A stretch of 64,000 nt of DNA from JAAZMI01 sp050948785 (lineage in GTDB: Bacteria > Bacillota > Dethiobacteria > DTU022 > UBA8154): contig JBMNEM010000005.1 of NCBI GenBank assembly GCA_050948785.1, positions 186,001 through 250,000 on the forward strand. The letters run 5' to 3'. The notes under the pieces were generated by a model, which did not search any database, was not told the DNA's origin, and was given only the letters and a program-made list of their open reading frames with translations. A program made the position numbers and the translations under genes. Within the stretch, counting starts at the first letter, position 1. Each line of letters begins with the position of its first letter. Shown here one piece after another: positions 16,955 to 25,506 of this stretch.

Positions 16955-17250
16955 ACAACCACAAGATACGGCCCCGCGGCTGGCATAGCAAATTTTGTCA
17001 GCCCTCGACCGTCCCCGCAGTTGAAACACCACCAACCACAAGGTACGTCCCCATGGTTGCGCCATGGTTGTGGGACAAGGGACCTGTCCCCCCTGTCCCC
17101 CACCCCGTGGCTGCTCATTTCCCCGCGGTTGGGGAAAAAGGAGGGGCTGGTTTTGTTTACCAGCCCCTCCTGAGATTGGGCCACACCACACAAATATTCC
17201 TGCTACGCTTACCAACCACAAGGTACGTCCCCGCGGCTGCCCGTGGCTGG
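16955..17250 (+). repeat. REP-rich intergenic region
   Basis: Variants of the palindrome occur at 16958-16984 (ACCACAAGAT...CCCCGCGGCTGG), 17032-17071 (CCAACCACAAGG...CCCCATGGTTG with a second ATGGTTGTGG arm), 17120-17134 (CCCCGCGGTTGGGG) and 17214-17250 (CCAACCACAAGG...CCCCGCGGCTG plus CGTGGCTGG). A GGGACAAGGGACCTGTCCC palindrome of the second family lies at 17073-17091. The rest of 16677-16954 shows no gene. Confidence 0.7.
17135..17171 (-). terminator. rho-independent terminator of the SPOCS-LysM gene
   Basis: On the minus strand AGGAGGGGCTGG and CCAGCCCCTCCT form a 12-bp perfect stem with a 9-base loop (17139-17171), followed by TTTTT. It lies about 80 bases after the stop at 17254. Confidence 0.85.
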
Positions 17251-17253
17251 CTG

Positions 17254-18984
17254 TTAGGGAATGAAGATTACATCTCCGGGGAAAATCATATTCGGATCCT
17301 TGATCTGCGGGTTCGTCCGGATCAGCGCATCCAGTGCCACACCAAAACGCTTGGCGATGAGAAAAAGCGTATCGCCTTTCTGCACGGTATACGTTTGCTT
17401 GGGAGGTCCCGGAGGCCCGGGTGCCTGGGGAATAAACACCACATCCCCGGGGAAAATCAGGTTCGGATCCTTGATCTGCGGGTTCGCCCGGATCAGCGCA
17501 TCCAGCGGCACACCAAAACGCTTGGCGATGAGAAAAAGCGTATCGCCTTTCTGCACAGTATATGTTTTCTTTACCGGCGGCCGCGGCGGCCCTGGCTTCG
17601 GGGGCCTGGGCGGTTTCGGCGGTTTCGGCGGTTTCGGCGGCTTCGGCGGCGTCGGCGGCGCCATACGTCTGACATCCACAACCACTTCCAGCTGCACCGT
17701 GCGGGTCACCTTGGCAAAGATCTCCAGCACCACCGTCTGCTCCAGCTTCTTCTCATCAACCAGCCGGTGCAGGATATCACCGATGATCTGGGCACGCACC
17801 TGCACATTCATTTCCGGACGGGCGCCTTTGGCGTTTTTCGCAAAACGGAAGGGTATATCTTCCCTTAAATGGCGCACCAGATTGGTGGGATCCACAAAGA
17901 AGATCTGTTTGTGCAGTGTCCCCTTAACCAGGACCTGATCTGTCCGGGCTTCCGCCTCAAGATTGACAACCTGCCCTAAAATTTCGAAGATCTTGATCGC
18001 CTGGATGGGCAAAGTAACCGTAGAACGCACCGTCTCCCGCTGGAGCACGTCGACAACAACATGTTCAACCTTTAACAGTTTCCTGACAACATTGATGCCC
18101 GGCCCGGTAACATTGGTCACCACATCAATCTGCAGTGTCTCCGTGACCTTGACAAACACTTCCAGGAGCAGAGTCTGGCGCAGCTCACGGCTGGGAGGAT
18201 CAATCAGTTCAAAATCTTCCACAGTTACCTTGACGTTAACCTGGACTTCCATACCCTCTTTGGCACCGGGAATATCAACAGTCTTGGTAAAGGGCACATC
18301 TTCGGCAGCATGGCGCACCAGGTCACCCTCATCAACCAAGAAGATCTGCTTGTGAATCACTCCCCGCACGATTACCGTGTCCTGCTTGATCTCGGCGCTG
18401 ACATCGCGCACCGTCGGCAGGATCCGGAAGATTTTCTTGGCCACCAGCGGCAAAGTAACCGTCGGGGTAATCGTTTGCACCAGAGTATCCTCGCCAACCA
18501 CGCTTTCAACTTTTAAAAGTTCCTTCTTGACACTGATACCCCTGCCCTGCACATCAATAACCACTTCAATCTGCTCCGTTACGGTAACCTTGACAAAAAT
18601 CTCCAGCACAACAGTCTGCTTCACGGTTTCGGCATTAATAAGATGTGTATCGACAGTAAGCACCCGCACCTGCACCTGCACGTTCATCTCCGGCTGCGCA
18701 CCGTCCACATCGACAAAAGCACGAAACTGTATTTCCTCGGGAACATGGTGCACCAGATCGCCTTTATCCACAACAAAAAGTTGCTTGTCAATAACGCCGG
18801 TCACCAATACCCCGCCTGTCCGTACCTCTGTTTCAATATCAGTAACGTTGGTAATCACTTCAAAAACCTTTTCTATTTTGAAAGGCAGTGCTATCTCAGC
18901 TTCGACAGCCTCCCGTACGGTTGTTTCACCAATAACCCGTTCGACTTTAAGTAGTTTGCGTTTAACAACTAAATCTTTGGACAA
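17254..18984 (-). CDS. SPOCS (DUF3794) x3 plus LysM x2 spore-coat type protein
   Basis: This 576-residue protein has three SPOCS/DUF3794 repeats (about 1-130, 150-285 and 300-435), each with the block (K/R)KLLKVE, an IFE/FRIL strand and a (L/I)HKQIFFVD signature. Then come a KPPKPPKPP linker and two LysM domains (each YTVQKGDTLFLIAKRFGV...GDVVFIP) at the C-terminus. SPOCS domains occur in spore coat and cortex morphogenesis proteins, and LysM would tether the protein to peptidoglycan, as in SafA and SpoVID. The TTG start has AAAGGAGGG upstream. The neighbouring gene is a LysM-less paralogue. Confidence 0.9.
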   Translation of the reverse strand: MSKDLVVKRKLLKVERVIGETTVREAVEAEIALPFKIEKVFEVITNVTDIETEVRTGGVLVTGVIDKQLFVVDKGDLVHHVPEEIQFRAFVDVDGAQPEMNVQVQVRVLTVDTHLINAETVKQTVVLEIFVKVTVTEQIEVVIDVQGRGISVKKELLKVESVVGEDTLVQTITPTVTLPLVAKKIFRILPTVRDVSAEIKQDTVIVRGVIHKQIFLVDEGDLVRHAAEDVPFTKTVDIPGAKEGMEVQVNVKVTVEDFELIDPPSRELRQTLLLEVFVKVTETLQIDVVTNVTGPGINVVRKLLKVEHVVVDVLQRETVRSTVTLPIQAIKIFEILGQVVNLEAEARTDQVLVKGTLHKQIFFVDPTNLVRHLREDIPFRFAKNAKGARPEMNVQVRAQIIGDILHRLVDEKKLEQTVVLEIFAKVTRTVQLEVVVDVRRMAPPTPPKPPKPPKPPKPPRPPKPGPPRPPVKKTYTVQKGDTLFLIAKRFGVPLDALIRANPQIKDPNLIFPGDVVFIPQAPGPPGPPKQTYTVQKGDTLFLIAKRFGVALDALIRTNPQIKDPNMIFPGDVIFIP

Positions 18985-19022
18985 CGTTCTTCCCTCCTTT
19001 TAGTGCTTTTATACCAACCTGC

Positions 19023-19036
19023 TATAATATATACAA
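19023..19036 (-). promoter_or_regulatory. shared promoter-like element of the SPOCS-LysM gene
   Basis: The 14-base minus-strand element TTGTATATATTATA lies 39 bases upstream of the start and recurs exactly 51 bases upstream of the paralogue. It may be a sporulation-sigma (E or K) -10 region; the -35 is not clear. Confidence 0.4.
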
Positions 19037-19039
19037 TTT

Positions 19040-19061
19040 GCCCCTGTAAGGTTACAGGGGC
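19040..19061 (-). terminator. perfect hairpin between the two SPOCS genes
   Basis: GCCCCTGTAA and TTACAGGGGC form a 10-bp perfect stem with a 2-base loop, 54 bases after the paralogue's stop. The minus-strand continuation is AAATTG rather than a T run, so it could be a weak terminator or an operator of the next promoter, which begins 4 bases further on. Confidence 0.5.
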
Positions 19062-19114
19062 GGAAAGAAAATCACCACGATTTCAATTAGAGATACTATT
19101 TTGCACCGCCAGGC

Positions 19115-20467
19115 TTACGGCGGATCCAGCTTTGGAAAAACTTTTTTCACATCGACCACTACATCCAACTGCACCGTGCGGGTCACCTTCACAAAAACCT
19201 CCAGCACGGCGGTCTGCTCAACTTTTTTCCCTTGCTTATCTACAATCTTATGCTTGATCTCGCCGATAATACGGACGTGCACCTGTACATTCATCCCGGG
19301 ACGGGCACCGGGAGCCGATTTCACAAAACGAAAAGGCACATCCTCAAAGGCATGGCGGAGCAAATTACTCGGATCCACAAAAAAGATCTGCTTATGCAGC
19401 ACGCCCTTGACCAGGACCTGATCGCGGCGGGCTTCTGCTTCCAGATCAACAATTTTCCCTATGATTTCGAAGATCTTGCTCGCCTGCACCGGCAGGGTGA
19501 CAACAGAGCGCAGTGTTTCCGTCTGCAGCACATCCACAACCACACTTTCGACTTTCAAAAGCTTCTTCCTGACCGAGATATGCTTGCCCTTGACATCCAC
19601 GACCACTTTGATCTGCAGGGACTCGGTCACCTTCACAAAAGCTTCGATGAGCAGCGTCTGGCGCAGCTCGCGGCTGGGAGGATCAATGAGCTCTGCATCC
19701 TCCACGGTCACTTTGACTTTGAACTGGACATGCATCTCCGGCCGTGTCCCCGGTATATCAATCGTCTTCGTAAAGGGAATATCCTCCCGGGCATGGCGAA
19801 CGAGATTACCCTCGTCAACAAAGAAAATCTGCTTGTGAATCGTCCCCCGCAAAGTAACACTATCGCGGCGCGCTTCAGCGGTGACATCCTGCACTTTCGC
19901 CTGAATGCGGAAAATTTTCTTGGCCGTAATCGGCAAAGTGACTGTGGGGGTGATCGTCTGGGACACCAGATCCTCACCGACCACACTGTCGACCTTTAAA
20001 AGTTCCTTTTGAACAATCAAATCCTTATCGCGAACATCGGTCACCACTTCAATTTGTTCCGTAACCGTTACTTTAACAAAGATATCCAGCAAAATCGTCT
20101 GCTGCACAGTCTCGGCATTAACCAAAGTGGTATCCACCTCTAAAACCCGGACATCCACCTGGACATTCATATCGGGTTTTGCATCCTCCACCGGCACAAA
20201 AACCTGAAAAGGCAGCTCTTCCTCCACATGCTGGACCAGGTCCCCTTTATCCACCACAAAAAGCTGTTTCTCGATCATGCCGCTGACATCCACGCCCCCG
20301 GCGCGCACTTCGGCCTCTACATCTTCCACTTTGGCCATGACATCAAAAACTTTAATTATTTTAAAGGGCAGGGCTACATCCGCCTCAATCGATCTCTTGA
20401 CCGTATTTTCGCCAATAACCTTTTCAACTTTAAGTAAACGCCTTTCAATTACTAAACCTCCGGACAT
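19115..20467 (-). CDS. SPOCS (DUF3794) x3 protein
   Basis: This 450-residue paralogue of the downstream gene has three SPOCS repeats, each with the LLKVE...IFEI...LHKQIFFVD pattern, but lacks the LysM tail and ends soon after the third repeat. The ATG has AGGAGGGGAAAAG upstream. The two genes are tandem, share a promoter-like element and are similar along their whole SPOCS length, so they arose by duplication. A role in the spore coat is inferred from the family. Confidence 0.85.
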   Translation of the reverse strand: MSGGLVIERRLLKVEKVIGENTVKRSIEADVALPFKIIKVFDVMAKVEDVEAEVRAGGVDVSGMIEKQLFVVDKGDLVQHVEEELPFQVFVPVEDAKPDMNVQVDVRVLEVDTTLVNAETVQQTILLDIFVKVTVTEQIEVVTDVRDKDLIVQKELLKVDSVVGEDLVSQTITPTVTLPITAKKIFRIQAKVQDVTAEARRDSVTLRGTIHKQIFFVDEGNLVRHAREDIPFTKTIDIPGTRPEMHVQFKVKVTVEDAELIDPPSRELRQTLLIEAFVKVTESLQIKVVVDVKGKHISVRKKLLKVESVVVDVLQTETLRSVVTLPVQASKIFEIIGKIVDLEAEARRDQVLVKGVLHKQIFFVDPSNLLRHAFEDVPFRFVKSAPGARPGMNVQVHVRIIGEIKHKIVDKQGKKVEQTAVLEVFVKVTRTVQLDVVVDVKKVFPKLDPP

Positions 20468-20517
20468 CTTTTCCCCTCCTTTCAGTATTGATGGTAAGCT
20501 TACTTAAAAAAGCTTAA

Positions 20518-20531
20518 TATAATATATACAA
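20518..20531 (-). promoter_or_regulatory. shared promoter-like element of the SPOCS gene
   Basis: An exact copy of the 14-base element at 19023-19036 (minus strand TTGTATATATTATA), 51 bases before the ATG at 20467. Confidence 0.4.
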
Positions 20532-20658
20532 ACCACCGGCCTTCTGTTACACATTGTAAAAAAATTTAGAAGGAAGGGAAAAAGGAAATTGCCCCCTGAT
20601 AGAGAATAAAAACTAGAAGTAAACTTAAAAAGCAGCTTCAGCTTAAGCAGGTGAAGTT

Positions 20659-21456
20659 ATGACTTGGGAAAAATCGGGCCGCGTTTTACTGAAAAAAAGC
20701 GGTTTTCACATGCATTATTACGGAGAGCTGGTAAAAGATAAAACGCCGCTTCTCTTTGTACACAGTTCGGGGGGCAGCGGTATTTTGTGGCTGCATCAAC
20801 TACGGGGTTTATCGGAAGATTTTTCTACCCTGGCAGTCGATCTGCCCGGCCATAGATTTTCCGAAGGACAGCCCGCCACGCGTATCAATCTTAACGTTGA
20901 TTACCTCAAAGATTTTGTCGTAAGCCTGGGCCTGCCCCCTTTTATTCTGATCGGCCACTCCTTGGGGGGAGCGATCACCATTGCCTATGCTTTGCAGCAC
21001 CCCGCAGATCTCCAGGCGATGATTCTCATCTCCACCGGGGGGAAATTAAATGCTGCCCCGAAATTACGGGAAATATTTCGCCAGGGGAATTATGCGGAAA
21101 TGAACAAATACATTTACGGGCCGGAAGCAGAACAAGAGCTGGTTGAAAAAGGGGAAAAAATGCTCCGCTCTGTTCCACTGCAGGTTTTTTATGCCGATCT
21201 TGACGCCTGTGAACACTTTGATGTCTTGAACCAATTGCAGCAAATCACACTGCCGACGCTGATTATCTGCGGGGAACAGGATCTGATAACTCCGCCCAAG
21301 TTGAGCCGCTTTATGGCACAGCAAATCAGGGGCTCTGAACTCTTTCTCCTGGCCAACTGCGGCCATATGACTATACTGGAAAAACCTGCTGCCGTAACCG
21401 AAAAAATCCGCAGTTATGTCCAGCTTATCCAAAAACCGGTCCGGAGTGAAAGATAA
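20659..21456 (+). CDS. alpha/beta hydrolase
   Basis: This 265-residue alpha/beta-hydrolase-fold protein has an oxyanion strand LLFVHSSGGSG near 30, the nucleophile elbow GHSLGG near 99, the acid residue in IICGEQDLITPPK near 210, and the catalytic His in ANCGHMTILEKP near 235. AGGTGA precedes the ATG. It resembles MhpC/RsbQ-type hydrolases; the substrate cannot be deduced. It is the first gene of a plus-strand run (20.6-23.0 kb). Confidence 0.85.
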   Translation: MTWEKSGRVLLKKSGFHMHYYGELVKDKTPLLFVHSSGGSGILWLHQLRGLSEDFSTLAVDLPGHRFSEGQPATRINLNVDYLKDFVVSLGLPPFILIGHSLGGAITIAYALQHPADLQAMILISTGGKLNAAPKLREIFRQGNYAEMNKYIYGPEAEQELVEKGEKMLRSVPLQVFYADLDACEHFDVLNQLQQITLPTLIICGEQDLITPPKLSRFMAQQIRGSELFLLANCGHMTILEKPAAVTEKIRSYVQLIQKPVRSER

Positions 21457-21530
21457 AATTACCTGAATTTGCCGGCGCTTTTTGCTTGCGCCTGGACAAT
21501 GGAGCTGAACAATGGAAGGGAGGTTTTGCT

Positions 21531-22238
21531 GTGAACTCCACAAAAACGACCGCTCTGGTACCCGCTTATAATGAAGGGCCGCGCCTGGCCGCCGTCCTGG
21601 AGGTAATCACGGCCAGCCCCCGGGTAGACGAAACCATTGTCATCGATGACGGCTCCCGGGACGAGACTTCTGAGGTCGCAGCCTCCTTCCCCGTAAAATT
21701 GGTGCGCCTGGAAGAAAACTGCGGCAAAGGTGCCGCCCTGCAAGCCGGGTTGGAAAAAGCAGCAGATGCCGCCTACTACCTTTTTTTGGACGCCGATCTG
21801 CTCAACCTCCGCCACGGGCACATCGAACAGCTCCTGGACCCCCTGACCGGGGACCGGCCCGCAGCCATGACCGTCGGCATCTTCCGCCAGGGCAAAAAAA
21901 CAAGCGTAAACCTTGCCCAGCACTATTTTTCCATTCTCAACGGCCAGCGCGCCTTGAGCCGGAACTTTGTGGAAATACTTCCCGACCTGCGCTGGTCCCG
22001 CTTCGGCGTGGAGATCCTGCTCAGCAAGTACGCCCAACTGGCCCGGCAGCCCGTCGCTCACCCGGAACTCCAGGGCATCTCCCACGTCACCAAAGAAGAA
22101 AAATTCGGGTTTCCGGGAGGGTTTCTCTACCGCCTGCGCATGTACCAGGAATGCCTTTACTCTCTGTTTTATCACAAAAAAATGATTAGAAATTTTCCGG
22201 GGAAGGTGCCTGCGGAAATTCTGCAGAATATTACTTGA
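21531..22238 (+). CDS. family 2 glycosyltransferase
   Basis: This compact GT-A fold transferase of about 235 residues has TALVPAYNEGPRLAAVLE at the N-terminus, VIDDGSRDET near 37 and the DAD motif in LFLDADLL near 85, which binds nucleotide-sugar and metal. It has no C-terminal membrane helices. The GTG start at 21531 has GGGAGG 8 bases upstream; the open frame back to 21486 has no ribosome binding site. It may act on polyprenyl-phosphate or a small-molecule acceptor. Confidence 0.82.
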   Translation: MNSTKTTALVPAYNEGPRLAAVLEVITASPRVDETIVIDDGSRDETSEVAASFPVKLVRLEENCGKGAALQAGLEKAADAAYYLFLDADLLNLRHGHIEQLLDPLTGDRPAAMTVGIFRQGKKTSVNLAQHYFSILNGQRALSRNFVEILPDLRWSRFGVEILLSKYAQLARQPVAHPELQGISHVTKEEKFGFPGGFLYRLRMYQECLYSLFYHKKMIRNFPGKVPAEILQNIT

Positions 22239-22273
22239 AGAAATTTGAAGAAATTCATTATAGACCCCCATAT

Positions 22274-22326
22274 CGCCCCTGCGGGGCGGCACTATCAGAA
22301 AATGAAAATAGTAAAGTACTATTTTC
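22274..22326 (+). promoter_or_regulatory. two adjacent hairpins in the GT2-DUF3786 gap
   Basis: CGCCCCTGCGGGGCG (22274-22288) folds on itself, and GAAAATAGTA/TACTATTTTC (22304-22326) is a perfect 10-bp stem with a 3-base loop. Neither has a T tract. They lie 29 bases before the DUF3786 start, so a leader or operator role is possible. Confidence 0.35.
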
Positions 22327-22354
22327 GGGATACTTATAAAGAGGAGGCGCGGTT

Positions 22355-22999
22355 ATGCTGCCAGAAAAATTAACACCTGAAGAAAAATATAATATCGGTG
22401 TCACCCTGAAAAAAGCAATCAAAGAGCTGTCCCAGAGCGACCCACGCACTGTCTGCCTGAACAGTGCCGTGATCTTTAACCGCGAACAGGAAAGCTATAT
22501 CCTGCCCTATTTGAACCGGAAATACCTCGTCAATCACCACAGCGGCGAAGTCCGCCCCTTCTCCGACGGCGCGGCGGCGGTATCCATCCACCTACAGATC
22601 CTGTTCCTGCATTATCTCATCAACGCCAAAGGAACCCCCTTGAAAAACGAGTGGATTACCTTTAAAGAACTTCCCGGGGGGCAGATCTATGTAGGGCCCT
22701 ACCAAAATAGAACAATCCGCCCCCTGCTCCAATACTTTGGCGCGCAGCCGGAAAAACTGCCGGCCACAGCCCGGGACTTTGGCGGCCAACCCGCAGCCTT
22801 TGGCGATCACGCCGTCACTTTCTACCCATTTCCACGCGTGCCGCTGACTTTTGTCCTCTGGGCCGGCGATGAAGAATTCCCGCCGTCGGGCAATATCCTT
22901 TACGATGCCTCCGCTGCGGACTACCTGGCCACAGAAGACTATGCCCTCCTGCCAGGGCTAATCATCTGGGAAATGGCCGCCTACATGGCCCAAAAATAA
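22355..22999 (+). CDS. DUF3786 domain protein
   Basis: This 214-residue soluble protein matches the DUF3786 family of anaerobes: VCLNSAVIFNREQESYILPYLNRKYLV near 34, ILFLHYLINAKG near 85, WITFKELPGG near 100 and the C-terminal LLPGLIIWEM. DUF3786 proteins are often encoded near corrinoid and methyl-transfer genes, but no such gene is here. The ATG has GAGGAGG upstream. A REP palindrome follows the stop directly. Confidence 0.75.
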   Translation: MLPEKLTPEEKYNIGVTLKKAIKELSQSDPRTVCLNSAVIFNREQESYILPYLNRKYLVNHHSGEVRPFSDGAAAVSIHLQILFLHYLINAKGTPLKNEWITFKELPGGQIYVGPYQNRTIRPLLQYFGAQPEKLPATARDFGGQPAAFGDHAVTFYPFPRVPLTFVLWAGDEEFPPSGNILYDASAADYLATEDYALLPGLIIWEMAAYMAQK

Positions 23000-23001
23000 G
23001 C

Positions 23002-23030
23002 CCAACCGCGGGGACGGGCCTCGTGGCTGG
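23002..23030 (-). repeat. REP palindrome between convergent genes
   Basis: One copy (arms CCAACCGCGGGG and CCTCGTGGCTGG) fills nearly the whole 36-base gap between the converging DUF3786 and DUF362 genes. A palindrome there could act as a bidirectional terminator. Confidence 0.85.
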
Positions 23031-23035
23031 TAAAC

Positions 23036-24121
23036 TTACTGCTCATAGGCCTTAAATAGCTGCCCCCATTTGGAGGTGGCGATCCAGTTGTCCACAATTT
23101 TTTGCCCGCGCCAGGGATACCAGAGCTTGTCGTGGTAAAAATACGAACCAAAAACAAAAAGATAAAGCAGCGGCGTCTGGAAAAAAAGCTTCTGGATGCG
23201 CCGCAGCGGCCCAAACCAGATGAAGTCCCCCACCCGGCTGGCCGTGTTATCCCCGACACTAAAACCGTAGTTGATTGCACTGATATCCTCACCCACAACC
23301 TCGATCTCCTCCAGCCGGCCGGTACCCAGCCCCTCCTCGTGAGCCAGGCGGATGTAATCGATCTCCATCGGATCAAAGCCCATCATCCTGGCCGCCACGG
23401 CATCGATGGCCACACTGTCCCCGCCGGCGAGGATATAATCCTTTTCCACCGGAATCATCGTGCGCGGGCCGGGGCCGTTCCCGGCCGTCGTCCCGTCCAT
23501 GACCGTAAAGATCCCCGCATGAATCTCTTTCTGCAGCCGCAGCAGGTCGACCAGAGTCTCATGAATAACACTGTGGCAGTAATGGCGTCTGGTATTGAGC
23601 AGACCCCCAAAAGCATTCTTCATGGAACCCGTTGTCGTAGTGTAGATATGGCACTTGGTCGTCGGCAGATGGACAACATTTTTATTAAAAAAATAATTCG
23701 GCAGCCGAATTCCCTCCGGGAAAACCTGATCCAGAGCCAGCATCTTTCCCCGCGGCCGGTATACTGACCACTGCATATCCTCAGACTTAAAATTATAGAG
23801 CACCGGGATCTGATACCTGTCAAAAAGGGGCCGGTAACGGTTTAACTTCTCCCCTTTAAAAGCATCAGTGACCACCGTTTTGTTCTGCACGCAGACAAGG
23901 TCGTCAAAGCCGGCGTCTTTTAACCCCAGGATTGTCCCCTCGAACTGCCAGGGAGTTGTATTCGCCCCGGGATAGGGGAAATGCCAGGAAATATTGTTCT
24001 TCAGGATTGTCGTTTGCGTACGATCGAGATAGCGCTCACATTCCGCCATCTGCAGCAAACGCCGGTGATCATCCAGCACCGTTTCCGGCGTAGTTTTTAA
24101 AACAGCAACTTTTGCTTTCAA
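23036..24121 (-). CDS. DUF362 domain protein
   Basis: This 361-residue protein matches DUF362: KVAVLKTTPETVL at the start, FPYPGANTTPWQFEG near 50, a NVVHLPTTKCHIYTTTTGSMKNAFGG block near 145, and MDGTTAGNGPGPR near 210 with VAIDAVAARMMGFDP near 235. No ferredoxin-type 4Fe-4S domain is fused. The TTG start has AAGGAG 9 bases upstream. Biochemical role unknown; the conserved Cys and Asp residues suggest a redox or metal-linked function. Confidence 0.78.
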   Translation of the reverse strand: MKAKVAVLKTTPETVLDDHRRLLQMAECERYLDRTQTTILKNNISWHFPYPGANTTPWQFEGTILGLKDAGFDDLVCVQNKTVVTDAFKGEKLNRYRPLFDRYQIPVLYNFKSEDMQWSVYRPRGKMLALDQVFPEGIRLPNYFFNKNVVHLPTTKCHIYTTTTGSMKNAFGGLLNTRRHYCHSVIHETLVDLLRLQKEIHAGIFTVMDGTTAGNGPGPRTMIPVEKDYILAGGDSVAIDAVAARMMGFDPMEIDYIRLAHEEGLGTGRLEEIEVVGEDISAINYGFSVGDNTASRVGDFIWFGPLRRIQKLFFQTPLLYLFVFGSYFYHDKLWYPWRGQKIVDNWIATSKWGQLFKAYEQ

Positions 24122-24169
24122 TCAAATATACTCCTTACACGTATTTTGAGCAAAAAACCGCAAGCAACA

Positions 24170-24474
24170 CCAACCACGGGGACGGGCCTCGTGGCTGGGG
24201 CACCAGACGCAGGCACCAACCGCAGGGACGGGCCTCGTGGTTGCAACACCAGACGCAGGCACCAACCGCAGGGACGGGCCTCGTGGTTGCAACACCAGAC
24301 GCAGGCACCAACCGCGGGGACGGACCGCGGGGCTGGGATACCAGACGCAGGCACCAACCGCGGGGACGGGCCTCGTGGTTGGGATACCAGACGCAGGCTC
24401 CAACCGCGGGGACGGGCCTCGTGGCTGGAGCACCAGACGCAGGCTCCAACCGCGGGGACGGGCCTCGTGGTTGG
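24170..24474 (-). repeat. tandem REP array, 7 units of 46 bp
   Basis: Seven same-orientation copies of the palindrome (CCAACCGCGGGG, centre, CCTCGTGG(T/C)TGG) alternate with a 17-base spacer containing ACCAGACGCAGG. The period is again 46 bp, as in the 8893-9384 array, but the spacer sequence differs between arrays while being uniform within each. It lies upstream of the DUF362 start and downstream of the flippase-like gene. Confidence 0.95.
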
Positions 24475-24533
24475 CAGACAAACCGCCCCGCGACCTGCTC
24501 ATTTAACCTTCCACCGCCAGCCACCCTCGCACT

Positions 24534-25493
24534 TCAATCCTTGGTCTTAAAAAGCTCTTTCTGGGCAAAGTAAAACCCCACAATACCGACCATCACTCCC
24601 AGCCACAGCGTCGAAAATCTCGTCACCAGCGTGGTGGCGGTAGCCATCTCCTTGCCCAGACCCGCCAGGAGCAGCAGGGCCATGATACTGCCCTCCGCAG
24701 CCCCCAGCCCGCCCGGGAGAAAGGAAAGAGCCCCCAGGACAGAGGAAAAAGAAACCACAAAAATGGAAACAAGGATAGGGAGCTCCCCGCCCAGCGCCTT
24801 GACAGCCAAAAAAATCACCAGGCCCTCCAGGCCCCAGGAGAGCACCCCGATGCCCACGGCAAAAAAAATGGCCGGCAAAGTAAAAAGCTGGCGTGCCGTC
24901 TGCTGGAACTCGCCCAGAAAGCAGGCAATTTTTTGCCCCCAGCCCCGCCCCTTTCTCTCCAGCAGCAGCATCAGATATTGAAACAAACCATCACAGTGAA
25001 AAATAACCATAGCCAGCACCAACAGGACAAAAACAGCCAACAGAGCATACTTCCCATAAGGAAAAGCCAACAGGCCGACAGCGGCCAGCACAACCATGGA
25101 CAGCCCGTCACTGAGCCTTTCAGCCAGCACGATGGAGGCCGTGACGCTAACCGGCGCGTCGATATGCTCCTTCAGCAGATAACATTTTAACAGTTCCCCG
25201 GCCTTCCCGGGGGTGATCGTCATCGCCAGGCCGCTTAAAAAGATCAGCCTGTTCATTCTCGCCTCCGGGTGCAAACCGGCCCGCTGCAGGTAGTAGTTCC
25301 ACTTGATATAGCGAAAAAAATAATTCAAAGGCGCCAAAAGAAGGATCACCGGCAGGTAGCGCCGGTCAAAAGCTAAAAACATCCCGGAGACACCGCGCAG
25401 ATCCCCCAGGATTAAAAGTATGGCTATCACCGCCAACCCGGCAGCGATCCCCACCCAAAAAGGCCTTTTATACCTGGCTGCCAACTCCATCAT
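24534..25493 (-). CDS. flippase-like / lysylphosphatidylglycerol synthase TM-region family protein
   Basis: This 319-residue polytopic membrane protein (about eight helices) belongs to the UPF0104 family, related to the membrane part of MprF. FRYIKWNYYLQRAG near 62, the AMTITPGKAGELLKCYLL block near 90 and LPGGLGAAEGS near 258 are its conserved blocks. Two ATGs open the frame with AAGGAAAAGGGAAA upstream. It starts 13 bases after the UbiA-type gene, so the two probably form an operon that makes or moves a polyprenyl- or lipid-linked molecule. Confidence 0.8.
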   Translation of the reverse strand: MMELAARYKRPFWVGIAAGLAVIAILLILGDLRGVSGMFLAFDRRYLPVILLLAPLNYFFRYIKWNYYLQRAGLHPEARMNRLIFLSGLAMTITPGKAGELLKCYLLKEHIDAPVSVTASIVLAERLSDGLSMVVLAAVGLLAFPYGKYALLAVFVLLVLAMVIFHCDGLFQYLMLLLERKGRGWGQKIACFLGEFQQTARQLFTLPAIFFAVGIGVLSWGLEGLVIFLAVKALGGELPILVSIFVVSFSSVLGALSFLPGGLGAAEGSIMALLLLAGLGKEMATATTLVTRFSTLWLGVMVGIVGFYFAQKELFKTKD

Positions 25494-25506
25494 ATTTCCC
25501 TTTTCC

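Noticed and set aside
24118..24573. ORFs of about 80-150 residues over the second REP array
   Set aside because: Same repeat artefact as at 8.9-9.4 kb.
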